Shown here piece after piece: positions 1 through 9,206 of a stretch of 64,000 nucleotides of DNA; position 1 is the stretch's first letter, and every line of letters starts with the position of its first letter. Both the position numbers and the translations under genes were made by a program. The notes beneath the pieces are model-generated. The model did not search any database. It had not been told where the DNA came from and saw only the letters and a program-made list of their open reading frames with translations. This DNA comes from an uncultured Pelagibacteraceae bacterium (GTDB taxonomy: Bacteria; Pseudomonadota; Alphaproteobacteria; Pelagibacterales; Pelagibacteraceae), in assembly GCA_902592655.1 (NCBI GenBank), contig CACJFE010000006.1, positions 1-64,000 on the forward strand, read 5' to 3'.

Positions 1-579
1 CAGTCCATTGAGTGAGTACTTTTTCGCTAGATCAATAAAGCTTTCTGCACTCCTTTTTGAGTAAACAAAAATTATGTCAGGAGGATGATCGTTAATCAAA
101 TTATTTGTATCAGAGTTTAATTCTTTAATTTTTTCTGAAGTGTAATTGATGATTTTTTGTATTTGAAAACCCTCTTTTTGTAGCTCTAGATCTAAGTCTG
201 AGGTAATATTATCTCCACATATATACGCCAAGACTTTTTTTTTATCTAATTCATTTGAATTGATAATAATATTTTTTAAAGCATTTATAGTCCCGCCAGC
301 TGAAATTGTATTATTATAACCTTGTTGTCTTACAATCTTTTCTGTAATTGCTCCGACGCAAAAACAGAGTTTATTTCTATCTATTTTCAATAATTTAAGA
401 CTTCTTATCGCATTAGCACTTGTAAATATAAACGCATTGTATTTCTCAGGATCAATAGGATCGAGTTCTGCTGTAGAGATTTTTAAAGTAGGAACATGAA
501 TAATTTTATGACCTAAGGAAAGTAATTTACCCATTAAATCTTCAGAGTCTATTAAAGGTCTTGTTATTATGATATTCAT
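1..579 (-). CDS. hemD: Uroporphyrinogen-III synthase, 3' end beyond the window
   Basis: HemD closes the linear tetrapyrrole made by HemC into uroporphyrinogen III in cytoplasmic haem synthesis. The first 193 codons are visible and the frame runs open off the left edge, so roughly the last fifth is missing relative to the usual 230-260 residues. The opening strand MNIIITRPLID carries the TRP motif (residues 6-8) seen at HemD N-termini. The ATG at 579 overlaps the hemC stop in an ATGA, so the two genes are probably translationally coupled. This family is poorly conserved in sequence, so the call leans partly on the hemC neighbour. Confidence 0.85.
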   Translation of the reverse strand, partial: MNIIITRPLIDSEDLMGKLLSLGHKIIHVPTLKISTAELDPIDPEKYNAFIFTSANAIRSLKLLKIDRNKLCFCVGAITEKIVRQQGYNNTISAGGTINALKNIIINSNELDKKKVLAYICGDNITSDLDLELQKEGFQIQKIINYTSEKIKELNSDTNNLINDHPPDIIFVYSKRSAESFIDLAKKYSLNGL

Positions 580-1493
580 TTTTTTTTAAATTTTTCTCCG
601 GCTAGATCTAATAATTTTTCTCCGACACTTTTTCCAATAAAAGAAGCATCAACCTCTCTTCCTGTAAGTTCGTATTCAAAACTTTCTTGACCGCTATCTG
701 AAAAAAGCTGAGCTTTTAATTTTAAATTATGGTTTTTAATTTCAGCTAACCCGCCTATTGCAGTATCACAATCACCTCCAATAGTTTGAAGCATCTTCCT
801 TTCTGCTATTGCGCAAAGGCTAGTTTCATTATCATTTATTTTTTTTATTAAATTTTTAATTTTATCTTCCTTTCTACATTGTACAGCAATTATACCTTGT
901 CCAACCGCTGGTAAAATATGTTCACAATTAAAAGTTAAGCCAATTTTTTTATCTAGTTTAAGTGATTTAACTCCGGCAGCCGCAAGAATGATTCCGTCTA
1001 AATTGTTCTCGTTGATCTTATTTATTCTAGAGTCAATATTTCCCCGAATATTTATTACAGAAATTTTACTATTAATTTTTTTTAATTGAAGCTCTCTTCT
1101 TTTTGAACTTGAACCAATTTTTACACCGTTTTTTAAATCAGAAATGCTTTTAATTTTTTCACTAATTATTACATCTCTGTGATCGTTTCTTTTTAAATAT
1201 GCTCCAATCAGAAGACTCTCATTTTCAGTTGCCTCCATATCTTTTAGTGAATGTACAGCGATATCTATTTCTTTTTTTAATAAGCTTTCTTCAATTTCTT
1301 TACAAAATAAATTTTTTCCTCCTATTTCTGAGATGTTCTTATTAAAATTCAAATCGCCTGAAGTTTTTATGGCTTTAAAATTAATATTTTCTTCTTTAAG
1401 GACATTATTGTTTTTTATTAATAGCTCCTTAACTATTGCCACATAGGCAGATGAAAGTTTACTTCCGCGAGCTCCAATTGTAATTTTTGTCAT
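576..1493 (-). CDS. hemC: Hydroxymethylbilane synthase (porphobilinogen deaminase)
   Basis: HemC joins four porphobilinogens into hydroxymethylbilane on a covalent dipyrromethane cofactor. Length (305 aa) is normal. The catalytic aspartate lies in HSLKD (D85). Arginine-rich substrate-binding segments are SSKRRELQL (about 129-137) and NIRGNIDSRI (148-157). The cofactor cysteine is C242 in GGDCDTAIGG, aligning with the GSCRTPIAG form of the family. It overlaps hemD by 4 bases and is divergent from tsaD across a 55-base gap that must hold both promoters. Confidence 0.97.
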   Translation of the reverse strand: MTKITIGARGSKLSSAYVAIVKELLIKNNNVLKEENINFKAIKTSGDLNFNKNISEIGGKNLFCKEIEESLLKKEIDIAVHSLKDMEATENESLLIGAYLKRNDHRDVIISEKIKSISDLKNGVKIGSSSKRRELQLKKINSKISVINIRGNIDSRINKINENNLDGIILAAAGVKSLKLDKKIGLTFNCEHILPAVGQGIIAVQCRKEDKIKNLIKKINDNETSLCAIAERKMLQTIGGDCDTAIGGLAEIKNHNLKLKAQLFSDSGQESFEYELTGREVDASFIGKSVGEKLLDLAGEKFKKK

Positions 1494-1548
1494 TAATTGA
1501 TTATATATTTGATAGAAATATTTTATACTATTTTAATTTTTAAAAGAG

Positions 1549-2625
1549 ATGACAAAAAAGATTACATTTTTGGGAATTGAAACAAGCTGTGATGAAACTG
1601 CAGCTGCAGTAATAAGGGAAAATGAGAAGGGCACAGCAGACATTTTATCTAATATTGTATCGAGTCAAATTTCTGAGCATAGAAAATATGGGGGGGTAGT
1701 ACCTGAATTAGCCGCAAGAGCTCATTTAGAAAATATTGAATATATTATTCAAAGTGCTTTAGATAAAAGTGAAATGTCTCTGGATGAAATTGATGGTATT
1801 GCAGCAACCGCAGGTCCTGGTTTAATTGTGTGTTTAACAATTGGACTCAATATTGGTAAATCAATTGCAAATTTCGCGAACAAACCATTTATAGCAGTGA
1901 ACCATTTGGAGGGTCACGCGCTCAGTCCAGGTTTAGAAAATAAAATTGAATTTCCATATTTACTTTTATTAATTTCTGGAGGTCACACTCAATTTTTAAC
2001 TGTAAAAGACGTAAATCAATATGAACAGCTAGGAACAACTATTGATGATGCGTTGGGAGAAGCCTTTGATAAAACTGCAAAGATGCTAGACTTAGGTTAT
2101 CCAGGTGGTCCAAGTGTAGAAAAATTTTCTAAATTTGGAGATAAAAGTTTCTTTAAATTACCCGAGCCCATTATTAGCAGAGCAGGTTGTAATTTATCAT
2201 TTGCAGGTCTGAAAACTGCAGTCCTAAGAGAGTCAAAGAAGATTAACGGAAACGAACAGATGAAGTATAATCTTGCAGCCTCTTTTCAAAATACAATTAA
2301 TAAGATTCTTTATAAAAAAACAAAAATCGCAATAGAAATGTTTAAAGAGAAAACTAAAACAAAAGAGGTAAGATTAATTGTAGCTGGGGGTGTAGCAGCT
2401 AATAAGTCGATCAGAGAGAGCTTAACAAAATTATCAAAAGAAATAAAATGTAAAACTATTTATCCTGATATAAAATTTTGTAGCGACAATGCAGCAATGA
2501 TAGCTTGGGCCGGTATTAAAAGATACCAAAAAAAATTATTTAATAAAGTTAATGTAAAAGCAAGGTCTAGATGGCCTTTGGATGAAAATGCACCTTACAT
2601 GAAAGGGCCTGGTTTAAAATTGTGA
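1549..2625 (+). CDS. tsaD: tRNA threonylcarbamoyladenosine synthase subunit TsaD
   Basis: TsaD (Gcp/Kae1 family) transfers the threonylcarbamoyl group to A37 of ANN-decoding tRNAs, working with TsaB, TsaC and TsaE. The protein (358 aa, normal length) begins with the ASKHA nucleotide-binding strand GIETSCDE (9-16). The metal-binding histidines are in HLEGH (H119 and H123). Further family motifs are ISGGHTQF, the VAGGVAANKS loop and DNAAMIAWAG near the C-terminus. The stop overlaps the next gene's GTG start by 4 bases. The divergent placement beside hemC is common in alphaproteobacteria. Confidence 0.98.
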   Translation: MTKKITFLGIETSCDETAAAVIRENEKGTADILSNIVSSQISEHRKYGGVVPELAARAHLENIEYIIQSALDKSEMSLDEIDGIAATAGPGLIVCLTIGLNIGKSIANFANKPFIAVNHLEGHALSPGLENKIEFPYLLLLISGGHTQFLTVKDVNQYEQLGTTIDDALGEAFDKTAKMLDLGYPGGPSVEKFSKFGDKSFFKLPEPIISRAGCNLSFAGLKTAVLRESKKINGNEQMKYNLAASFQNTINKILYKKTKIAIEMFKEKTKTKEVRLIVAGGVAANKSIRESLTKLSKEIKCKTIYPDIKFCSDNAAMIAWAGIKRYQKKLFNKVNVKARSRWPLDENAPYMKGPGLKL

Positions 2626-3038
2626 AACAATATTGGCTATTAAAGTCAGAACCAGATGTTTGGTCATTGAATCAACAAAAGAAGGCTGGAATAAAAGGTG
2701 CTACATGGGATGGAGTTAGAAATTATCAAGCTGCTAATAACCTAAAAAAAATGAGTCTGGGAGATTTATGTTTTTTTTACCACTCGAATATCGGTAAAGA
2801 AATTGTAGGCATAGTAGAAGTGATCAAAACTGCATTTATCGATAAAACTGACAAAGAAAAAAGGTTTGTTGCCGTTCAAGTTAGGTTTGTAAAAAAATTG
2901 AAAAGACCGATTTCTTTGGAAAAAATTAAAAAAAACAAGAAAATTTCTCATTTACCCTTAATAAAACAAAGTAGACTTTCTGTAATGCCTATCGATTATA
3001 AAAGCTGGAAAATTATTTGTAACATGGGTAAGATATAA
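2622..3038 (+). CDS. EVE domain protein
   Basis: EVE domains are PUA-like folds that bind modified bases in DNA or RNA. The whole 138-residue protein is this one domain: YWLLKSEPDVWS at residues 4-15, WDGVRNYQAANNL in the first third and the MSLGDLCFFYHSN strand follow the family pattern. The start is GTG, overlapping the tsaD stop in GTGA, so it is coupled to a tRNA-modification gene. That pairing fits, but does not prove, a role in reading modified nucleotides. The precise ligand is unknown for this subgroup. Confidence 0.9.
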   Translation: MKQYWLLKSEPDVWSLNQQKKAGIKGATWDGVRNYQAANNLKKMSLGDLCFFYHSNIGKEIVGIVEVIKTAFIDKTDKEKRFVAVQVRFVKKLKRPISLEKIKKNKKISHLPLIKQSRLSVMPIDYKSWKIICNMGKI

Positions 3039-3056
3039 TAAAAACTAGAGGGATTT

Positions 3057-5180
3057 GTGGCTAAAAAAAAGAGAAAAAAAAGAGAAAAGATTAGACGTGC
3101 AAAGTCTAGGCCAAAAACTAGAAGATTAAAAAAAACTAGGAAAAAATCAAAAAAAACTAAAAAAGCTAGAAAAACTTCAAGAGCAAAAAGAAAAACAAAA
3201 AAATTTAATTCTAAAGCATTAAATATTTCTAAAGACAGTGACGGAAACTCAATTATTAAAGTTTCAGATAGTTGGGCTAACCAAGCTTATGTTAACGAGT
3301 CTAAATACAAAAAAAAGTACAAACTTTCTATTAAAGACAATGATAAATTCTGGGCCAAAGAAGGAAAAAGAATTAGTTGGATCAAAAAATATACAAAAAT
3401 TAAAGACGTTAAATATAGTAAAGATGATGTAAAAATTAAGTGGTACTATGATGGTACTTTAAATGCATCTGCTAACTGTATTGATCGTCATCTTAAAAAA
3501 AATCCAAACAAAACAGCAATCATTTGGGTAGGTGATGATCCGGCTGACACAAAAAAAATATCCTTTAAAGAACTTCATAAAAATGTTTGTAAAGCAGCTA
3601 ATGGTTTAAAAAGTTTAGGTGTTCAAAAAGGTGATAGAGTTACTATTTATCTAACAATGATACCTGAACTTGCTTATTTAATGTTAGCTTGTGCAAGAAT
3701 TGGTGCTGTTCATTCTATTATCTTTGGTGGTTTTTCCCCTGACTCTATTGCAACAAGAATTAGTGATTGTGAGTCTGAATATTTGATTACTGCAGATGAA
3801 GGTGTAAGGGGAGGAAAAATTATACCTCTAAAGAAAATTGCTGATGAAGCTCTGGACCAATGCCCCAATGTAAAAAAATGTGTAGTAGTAGAAAGAACTG
3901 GAAATCAAGTTGATTGGAATAATGAAAGAGACGTTTCTTATAAAGAACTGATCTCTTCGGTGCCTTCAAAGTGTGAGCCTGAAGAAATGGGCGCGGAAGA
4001 TCCATTATTTATACTTTATACTTCTGGATCAACTGGAAAACCAAAGGGGGTCTTGCATACAACAGGTGGTTACATGGTTTATGCATCTATGACTCACCAG
4101 TACATTTTTGATTACAAGCCTAATGACATTTATTGGTGCACTGCTGATATTGGTTGGGTGACTGGACACAGTTATATTATTTATGGTCCGTTGTCTAATG
4201 GTGCCACGACTATTATGTTTGAAGGAGTTCCTAATTACCCTGACAGTTCACGTTGGTGGCAAATTGTCGATAAACATAAAGTTAATATATTTTATACAGC
4301 ACCAACTGCGATAAGAGCTTTAATGAGAGAGGGAGATGGGCCAGTTAAAAAAACTAGCAGAAAAACATTAAAACTGTTGGGCACAGTGGGCGAACCTATT
4401 AATCCTGAGGCTTGGATGTGGTATTACCGGACTGTTGGAGACTCAAGATGTCCGATAGTTGATACTTGGTGGCAAACTGAAACTGGTGGCATTCTCATAG
4501 CACCACAACCTGGAGCAATCGATTTAAAACCTGGTTCGGCAACTAAACCTTTTTATGGAATAAAGCCTGTCTTAGTGGATAAAGATGGAAAAATAGTTAA
4601 AGGAGAGGGAAAAGGAAGATTATGTATGGCAAGCTCATGGCCGGGACAAATGAGAACAGTTTATGGTGACCATCAAAGATTTATCGACACTTATTTTTCA
4701 CAATTCGATGGTAAATATTTTTCAGGCGATGGATGTAGAAGAGATAAAGATGGGTATTACTGGATAACAGGAAGAGTTGATGATGTAATAATTGTTTCAG
4801 GGCATAATCTCGGAACTGCGGAAATTGAGAGTGCTTTTGTAGCGCATCCTAAAGTTGCTGAAGCTGCAGTTGTTGGATTTCCGCATAGTATAAAGGGAAA
4901 TGGTTTATACTGTTACGTAACACTTAATGCAGGTGAAAAATCTACCGGAGATCTAGAAAGAGATCTAAAATTATGGGTCAGAAAACAGATTGGACCTATT
5001 GCTACCCCAGACGTAATCCAATTCGCTCCAGGACTTCCAAAGACAAGGTCTGGAAAAATTATGAGAAGAATTCTAAGGAAAATTGCTGCAAACGATCCTG
5101 ATAATTTAGGAGACACAACAACTTTAGCTGATCCAAGTGTCGTTACATCTCTCGTGGAGAACAGACAAAATAAAGGTTAA
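3057..5180 (+). CDS. acs: Acetyl-CoA synthetase with a lysine/arginine-rich N-terminal tail
   Basis: Acs activates acetate to acetyl-CoA through acetyl-AMP. The core is standard: the P-loop [10 protein letters not shown] (322-331), WWQTETG, the [12 protein letters not shown] hinge and a C-terminal PKTRSGK in which K667 matches the lysine acetylated in other bacteria. At 707 aa it exceeds the usual ~650 because of an extension: 32 of the first 49 residues are Lys or Arg, with one acidic residue. The GTG start is supported by AGAGGGA seven bases upstream, and no ATG occurs in the tail to offer a shorter start. The last 4 bases overlap a convergent gene. The symporter downstream could supply its acetate (inference). 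Confidence 0.97.
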   Translation: MAKKKRKKREKIRRAKSRPKTRRLKKTRKKSKKTKKARKTSRAKRKTKKFNSKALNISKDSDGNSIIKVSDSWANQAYVNESKYKKKYKLSIKDNDKFWAKEGKRISWIKKYTKIKDVKYSKDDVKIKWYYDGTLNASANCIDRHLKKNPNKTAIIWVGDDPADTKKISFKELHKNVCKAANGLKSLGVQKGDRVTIYLTMIPELAYLMLACARIGAVHSIIFGGFSPDSIATRISDCESEYLITADEGVRGGKIIPLKKIADEALDQCPNVKKCVVVERTGNQVDWNNERDVSYKELISSVPSKCEPEEMGAEDPLFILYTSGSTGKPKGVLHTTGGYMVYASMTHQYIFDYKPNDIYWCTADIGWVTGHSYIIYGPLSNGATTIMFEGVPNYPDSSRWWQIVDKHKVNIFYTAPTAIRALMREGDGPVKKTSRKTLKLLGTVGEPINPEAWMWYYRTVGDSRCPIVDTWWQTETGGILIAPQPGAIDLKPGSATKPFYGIKPVLVDKDGKIVKGEGKGRLCMASSWPGQMRTVYGDHQRFIDTYFSQFDGKYFSGDGCRRDKDGYYWITGRVDDVIIVSGHNLGTAEIESAFVAHPKVAEAAVVGFPHSIKGNGLYCYVTLNAGEKSTGDLERDLKLWVRKQIGPIATPDVIQFAPGLPKTRSGKIMRRILRKIAANDPDNLGDTTTLADPSVVTSLVENRQNKG

Positions 5181-5818
5181 TTAAATTTTAAATTCTTAGT
5201 TAATTTTTTAAACTCATCCTTCATTAAACCCCATTTTAAATGAATAGAATTCAAAACAATTTTTTTATCAAGCGATTTCAATTCATCTGCAATAGGCGAC
5301 CAATAATATAAAGCTTGGCCACTCTCTTTGAAAGGATCATTTAAATAATAGTTTGAAAAATTTACTTTATCTATTCTTTCTAAAAAATTTTTTTTACCTC
5401 TATCGAAAATTTCATTGCTTAAACCATTTTTTTTCTCATTTTCTAAAATTTCTAAAAAAATTTCCTTACAATCATTTTCCTTTAAGTTTTTTTCTGAAAT
5501 AAGGTACGAGAAAACATAAAAAGCACAGTCAGCTAAAGCAACTACATAGATATTCCATTTAGCAATATTGATAGATTTTAAAAAAATCTCATCCTCCATC
5601 ATAGCAATATACTTAACTCCAATCCTTGTTTTTAAGTAACCGTATAAAGTTGTTTGAGATACATGAGCAGATCTCTCTTGAATAAAATTTTGCAAATCTT
5701 TTTTGGATTTGATACTTTTGAATAACCCTGAAATTTTCCAAATAGGAATTACATACTCCCAAATGTCAATTAGAGTGGTTCTAAGAGTGTTTCGCAATTT
5801 ATCTAGATTCAATTTCAC
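5177..5818 (-). CDS. Conserved protein of unknown function
   Basis: I do not recognise a named family with confidence. The 213-residue product has no signal peptide. It contains a [12 protein letters not shown] segment (about 56-67), a mostly hydrophobic stretch [18 protein letters not shown] that could be a buried helix or a membrane-associated segment, and a C-terminal part rich in Lys, Asn and Phe. I recall similar alphaproteobacterial proteins with an alternating QTxLYGYLxTR motif, but cannot name a function. It is convergent with acs (4-base overlap) and divergent from the symporter operon. Codon use resembles the neighbours, so it is probably a real gene. Confidence 0.75.
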   Translation of the reverse strand: MKLNLDKLRNTLRTTLIDIWEYVIPIWKISGLFKSIKSKKDLQNFIQERSAHVSQTTLYGYLKTRIGVKYIAMMEDEIFLKSINIAKWNIYVVALADCAFYVFSYLISEKNLKENDCKEIFLEILENEKKNGLSNEIFDRGKKNFLERIDKVNFSNYYLNDPFKESGQALYYWSPIADELKSLDKKIVLNSIHLKWGLMKDEFKKLTKNLKFN

Positions 5819-5899
5819 GTTGTATTTAAAAAACCCTTTATTTACTTGTATTATAGCATTTCAAATTGGTTTTGGGGTCCTTTTTTCTCTTTTAATTCA

Positions 5900-5912
5900 A
5901 CTCATAATGAGT
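5900..5912. promoter_or_regulatory. Inverted repeat upstream of the symporter operon
   Basis: ACTCAT and ATGAGT form a perfect 6-bp dyad around a single A, 60 bases before the symporter start. It lies in the 153-base gap between a divergent gene and the symporter, one of the longer non-coding stretches here. An operator is possible. A short dyad can occur by chance in AT-rich DNA. Confidence 0.3.
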
Positions 5913-5933
5913 ATGCTCCCCAGCAATAAGAGT

Positions 5934-5949
5934 ACTTTTACGTAAAAGT
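5934..5949. promoter_or_regulatory. 16-bp perfect palindrome before the symporter ribosome-binding site
   Basis: ACTTTTACGTAAAAGT reads identically on both strands and ends 22 bases before the symporter ATG, just upstream of its AGGGGG ribosome-binding site. Its position fits a repressor or activator operator overlapping the transcription start, or an RNA element near the ribosome site. No known factor is assigned. Confidence 0.4.
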
Positions 5950-5971
5950 TAAAAAATAAATAGGGGGAAAT

Positions 5972-6229
5972 ATGTCAAATAAAGACGCATATTGGAATAA
6001 GACCAAAAACCATATGATAGTAACTTTGGTTCTTTGGGCTTTCTTCTCATTAGTGATCTTCATGTTTGGTTCTGAACTGAACACGATGTCTTTTCTTGGC
6101 TATCCATTAGCATATTACATGACAGCGCAAGGTTCACTTCTTGCCTTTGTGATAATTTTGTTTTGGACAGCAAATAAACAAGAAAAAATCGACGAAGAAC
6201 ATGGTTTCTCAGAAAGAGAGGATGACTAA
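5972..6229 (+). CDS. Sodium/solute symporter small subunit (DUF4212)
   Basis: This 85-residue protein has two membrane segments (about 15-33 and 47-66) and an acidic cytoplasmic tail ending in EREDD. The family accompanies VC_2705-type solute:sodium symporters as an accessory subunit. A strong AGGGGG ribosome-binding site sits 5 bases before the ATG. Its TAA stop shares an A with the ATG of the large subunit, implying tight translational coupling and matched subunit amounts. Confidence 0.9.
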   Translation: MSNKDAYWNKTKNHMIVTLVLWAFFSLVIFMFGSELNTMSFLGYPLAYYMTAQGSLLAFVIILFWTANKQEKIDEEHGFSEREDD

Positions 6230-8085
6230 TGTTTAAAGGAGATTTTATACAAAACCTTCCTAAAATATATGGTACCTACACTGGTGGCTTTTTAGTGTTC
6301 ATCATTTTGATGGCATTAGCAGAGCAAGCAGGTGTGTCAGCTAAAAACATCGGAGTGATGTTCGTAGCTTTCACGGTATTGATTTATGCCTTAATCGGAT
6401 ATTTATCAAGAACCATTCAAGTAGATGCCTACTATGTTGCAGGAAGACAAGTGCCAACCGTATTTAACGGAATGGCAACAGCAGCTGACTGGATGTCAGG
6501 TGCATCATTCGTAGCTTTAGCGGGTGGAGTTTACTTTGGTGGCTATACTTATATGGCCTTCTTAGTAGGTTGGACAGGTGGATACGTACTTGTTGCAACA
6601 CTAATGGCTCCGTACCTAAGAAAGTTTGGATGTTACACAGTTCCTGATTTTATCGGAACACGATACGGTGGTAACCTCGTAAGAGCTTGCGCAGTATTCG
6701 TGCTTTTCATAGCATCATTTACTTACGTAACAGCACAAATTAATGCTACGGGAACAATTGCTTCTAGAGCTCTAGGAATTCCGTTTGAAGCAGGTGTATG
6801 GGTAGGGTTAATAAGTATCCTTATTTGTTCAATGCTTGGTGGAATGAGAGCCGTAACTTGGACACAGGTTGCTCAGTACATTGTATTAATCATCGCATAC
6901 TTAATACCAGTATTCTGGATTAGTTCTAACGTAGGTGGAGGAATTTTCCCTCACTTAATGTTAGGTGATGAGGTTGCACGACTTGGTGAACTTGAACAAC
7001 AATTTGGACTAGTTAAAAACAGCGCCGCAGATATGAAAGCAGCTGGAGTACCAGGAGGATTGAAATATATCTCTGGAACTCACTCTGGAGTACCTGAAGG
7101 TGGAATGGCTGTATGGAAATACTTATCGTTAGCGATTTGTATGATGGTGGGAACTGCATCGTTACCTCATATCTTAATGAGATACTTTACAACTCCTACT
7201 GTAAGAGCAGCAAGAAAATCAGTAGCTTGGTCGCTATTCTTTATTTTCTTACTTTACTCTTCAGCGCCTATGTTAGCGACATTGTCTAAATTAGCATTGA
7301 TGGATCCTAATCTACCAACTGGAATTATCGGAAAATCTATTTCTGAAGTTCAGTCAATAGAGTGGGTTCAAAGATGGTCTGAAGTTAAGCAAGTATTTAT
7401 TGCAGACTTTAATGGTGACGGAATACTTCAGTTGAACGAGTGGTTCATGAGAGGTGACGTTGTAGTATTAGCTACTCCAGAAGTAGCGGGTCTACCGTTC
7501 GTAATCTCAGGACTTGTGTTTGCTGGTGGTATGGCTGCTGCCATGTCAACTGCCGATGGTTTAGTTCTTGCGATATCAAATGCGTTATCACACGACATTT
7601 ATTACAAGATCATAAATCCAAAAGCGGAGACATCTAAAAGACTATTAGTTGCTCGTGTACTTCTAGTAATAATCGGAGCTGCAGGTGCTTACATAGCCTC
7701 TTTCAGGCTAACAAGTATCTTAGGTTCGGTTGCTTGGGCATTCGACTTTGCAATGTCAGGCTTATTCTTCCCACTTGTACTTGGTGTATGGTGGAAGAGA
7801 GCTACTAGAGAAGGTGCAATCGCCGGTATTATAGCAGGAATTGTGTCAGGAACAGTTTACTTGACGTGGGTGTTCCCTAAATTCTCAGTTCCAATATGGG
7901 GCGGTGTAAATACTCCTTTCTTAGGTATCGACCACTTAAGATTTGGTTTAATCGGAGCACCAATTTGTTTAGTTGTAATGGTGGTAGTCAGTTTAATGAC
8001 TAAAGAGCCTAGTGCAGCTACACAAAAATTAGTAGACGATACAAGAATACCAACAGGTAAGGCTATTCTTGGTAAGCAACACTAA
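6229..8085 (+). CDS. Sodium/solute symporter large subunit, acetate-permease type
   Basis: This inner-membrane SSS-family transporter (618 aa, about 13 membrane segments) resembles the VC_2705 subfamily and ActP, which import acetate or other short monocarboxylates with sodium. The GRQVPTVFNGMATAADWMSGASF segment typical of the family lies near residues 73-95. In the loop near 393-404 it carries DFNGDGILQLNE, a canonical EF-hand calcium loop pattern. In one 60-base sample (6541-6600) I counted 26 G/C, richer than neighbouring genes, as expected from a highly expressed gene. A strong terminator follows. The exact substrate cannot be read from sequence; acs nearby makes acetate plausible. Confidence 0.93.
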   Translation: MFKGDFIQNLPKIYGTYTGGFLVFIILMALAEQAGVSAKNIGVMFVAFTVLIYALIGYLSRTIQVDAYYVAGRQVPTVFNGMATAADWMSGASFVALAGGVYFGGYTYMAFLVGWTGGYVLVATLMAPYLRKFGCYTVPDFIGTRYGGNLVRACAVFVLFIASFTYVTAQINATGTIASRALGIPFEAGVWVGLISILICSMLGGMRAVTWTQVAQYIVLIIAYLIPVFWISSNVGGGIFPHLMLGDEVARLGELEQQFGLVKNSAADMKAAGVPGGLKYISGTHSGVPEGGMAVWKYLSLAICMMVGTASLPHILMRYFTTPTVRAARKSVAWSLFFIFLLYSSAPMLATLSKLALMDPNLPTGIIGKSISEVQSIEWVQRWSEVKQVFIADFNGDGILQLNEWFMRGDVVVLATPEVAGLPFVISGLVFAGGMAAAMSTADGLVLAISNALSHDIYYKIINPKAETSKRLLVARVLLVIIGAAGAYIASFRLTSILGSVAWAFDFAMSGLFFPLVLGVWWKRATREGAIAGIIAGIVSGTVYLTWVFPKFSVPIWGGVNTPFLGIDHLRFGLIGAPICLVVMVVVSLMTKEPSAATQKLVDDTRIPTGKAILGKQH

Positions 8086-8104
8086 TTAATTATTATTTAA
8101 AATT

Positions 8105-8136
8105 AAAAGGGGCGATTTTTTCGCCCCTTTTTTTTT
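8105..8136 (+). terminator. Intrinsic terminator of the symporter operon
   Basis: An 11-bp stem, AAAAGGGGCGA pairing with TCGCCCCTTTT, closes a T5 loop and runs into a T tract ending at 8136. It starts 20 bases after the symporter stop. It is one of only two strong intrinsic terminators I see in the window; the other follows the porin. Confidence 0.95.
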
Positions 8137-8161
8137 ACCTGAATCATGATAGTTTAGAAGA

Positions 8162-8497
8162 ATGATTCCAACATGGGCAATTGTTTTGGATTACACATTG
8201 GGTACTATAATGTGGACTTTAATTGGTCGTGCATTTATGAATATATTTCAAAAAGAGGACTCGACTTTTTTTTTCATGAGAATATTCGTCAAAACTACTA
8301 ATCCAATAATCAATTTGTTTAAGTTTATCACTCCAAGCTTTTTATTTGGACCATTTATTGCTCTTTACGTAGCATGGTTCTTTTATCTATTTCGTTTCTA
8401 TGCGATGCCTTGGATTCTTGGTTATGACGTATGGGGAATGCTTGCATTTCCATTGGAAAGTGATTTTTCAAGACAATTATATCAACTGTTTAATTAA
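8162..8497 (+). CDS. Small membrane protein, possibly YggT-like
   Basis: The 111-residue protein has an N-terminal hydrophobic helix (about 5-27) and a second hydrophobic region (about 58-85) following NPIINLFKFITPSFLFGP. A short polar loop, then NP and a basic/aromatic stretch before the second helix, recalls YggT-family proteins, but the match is weak and I would not name it. It lies alone between the symporter terminator and rpe, so it probably has its own promoter in the short gap at 8137-8161. Confidence 0.65.
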   Translation: MIPTWAIVLDYTLGTIMWTLIGRAFMNIFQKEDSTFFFMRIFVKTTNPIINLFKFITPSFLFGPFIALYVAWFFYLFRFYAMPWILGYDVWGMLAFPLESDFSRQLYQLFN

Positions 8498-8540
8498 CCT
8501 TATTTTTTGACAAAGTTTTGGATTAAAATATAAGTAAAGA

Positions 8541-9203
8541 ATGAACAATTCGATCAAAATATCTCCTTCGATTTTATCAGCTGATTTTAGTAAATTAGGC
8601 AATGAGGTGATCTCTTTAGAGAAAGCTGGGGCCGACTATATTCATATTGATGTTATGGATGGACACTTTGTACCAAATCTTACAATTGGACCGGAGGTCA
8701 TAAAAAAACTTAGACCCCTTACCAATAAAGTTTTTGACGTACACTTGATGATTTCTCCAGTTGATAACTTTATTAAAGAATTTGCCAGAGCTGGTTCAGA
8801 TATTATTACTTTTCATCCCGAAGCAACGCATGATACTGCAAAAACAATCGAGTTAATTAGAAAAGAAAATAAAAAAGTTGGCATTTCATTAAAGCCAAAC
8901 TCATCTATAGATCTTATTAAGAATTACTTGGAGCAAATTGATTTAGTGTTGATTATGAGTGTTGAACCTGGTTTTGCTGGTCAAAAATTTATGCCGCAAG
9001 TTTTGGAAAAGACTAAAAATCTAAAAGAAATTATTAATAAAAAAAATTTAAATGTAGATATCGAAATTGATGGAGGAATTAACTTTGAGAACTGTGCTAA
9101 AGTAAAAAAAGCTGGAGCTAATATTCTTGTATCAGGTTCTACTATATTTAAAGAGAATAATGGTGATCTTAAAAAAAATATAGAAATTCTTAGAAAAAAT
9201 TAA
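8541..9203 (+). CDS. rpe: Ribulose-phosphate 3-epimerase
   Basis: Rpe interconverts ribulose 5-phosphate and xylulose 5-phosphate in the pentose phosphate pathway. It is a 220-residue TIM barrel of normal length. The opening SPSILSADF, the metal and catalytic residues H35, D37 and H68 (HIDVMDGHFVPN, DVHLM) and D177 in EIDGGI are all present. The phosphate-binding loop is VSGSTIF near the end. It is followed after 3 bases by the heparinase-like gene. Confidence 0.97.
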   Translation: MNNSIKISPSILSADFSKLGNEVISLEKAGADYIHIDVMDGHFVPNLTIGPEVIKKLRPLTNKVFDVHLMISPVDNFIKEFARAGSDIITFHPEATHDTAKTIELIRKENKKVGISLKPNSSIDLIKNYLEQIDLVLIMSVEPGFAGQKFMPQVLEKTKNLKEIINKKNLNVDIEIDGGINFENCAKVKKAGANILVSGSTIFKENNGDLKKNIEILRKN

Positions 9204-9206
9204 TAT

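Noticed and set aside
3057..3204. Frameshift or gene-fusion explanation of the Acs tail
   Set aside because: The frame is continuous from a GTG with a good ribosome-binding site through the catalytic core, and the poly-A runs do not break it.
5703..5945. An 80-codon plus-strand frame upstream of the symporter
   Set aside because: About half is antisense to the conserved gene at 5177-5818, no domain is recognisable, and it overlaps the two inverted repeats of the regulatory gap.
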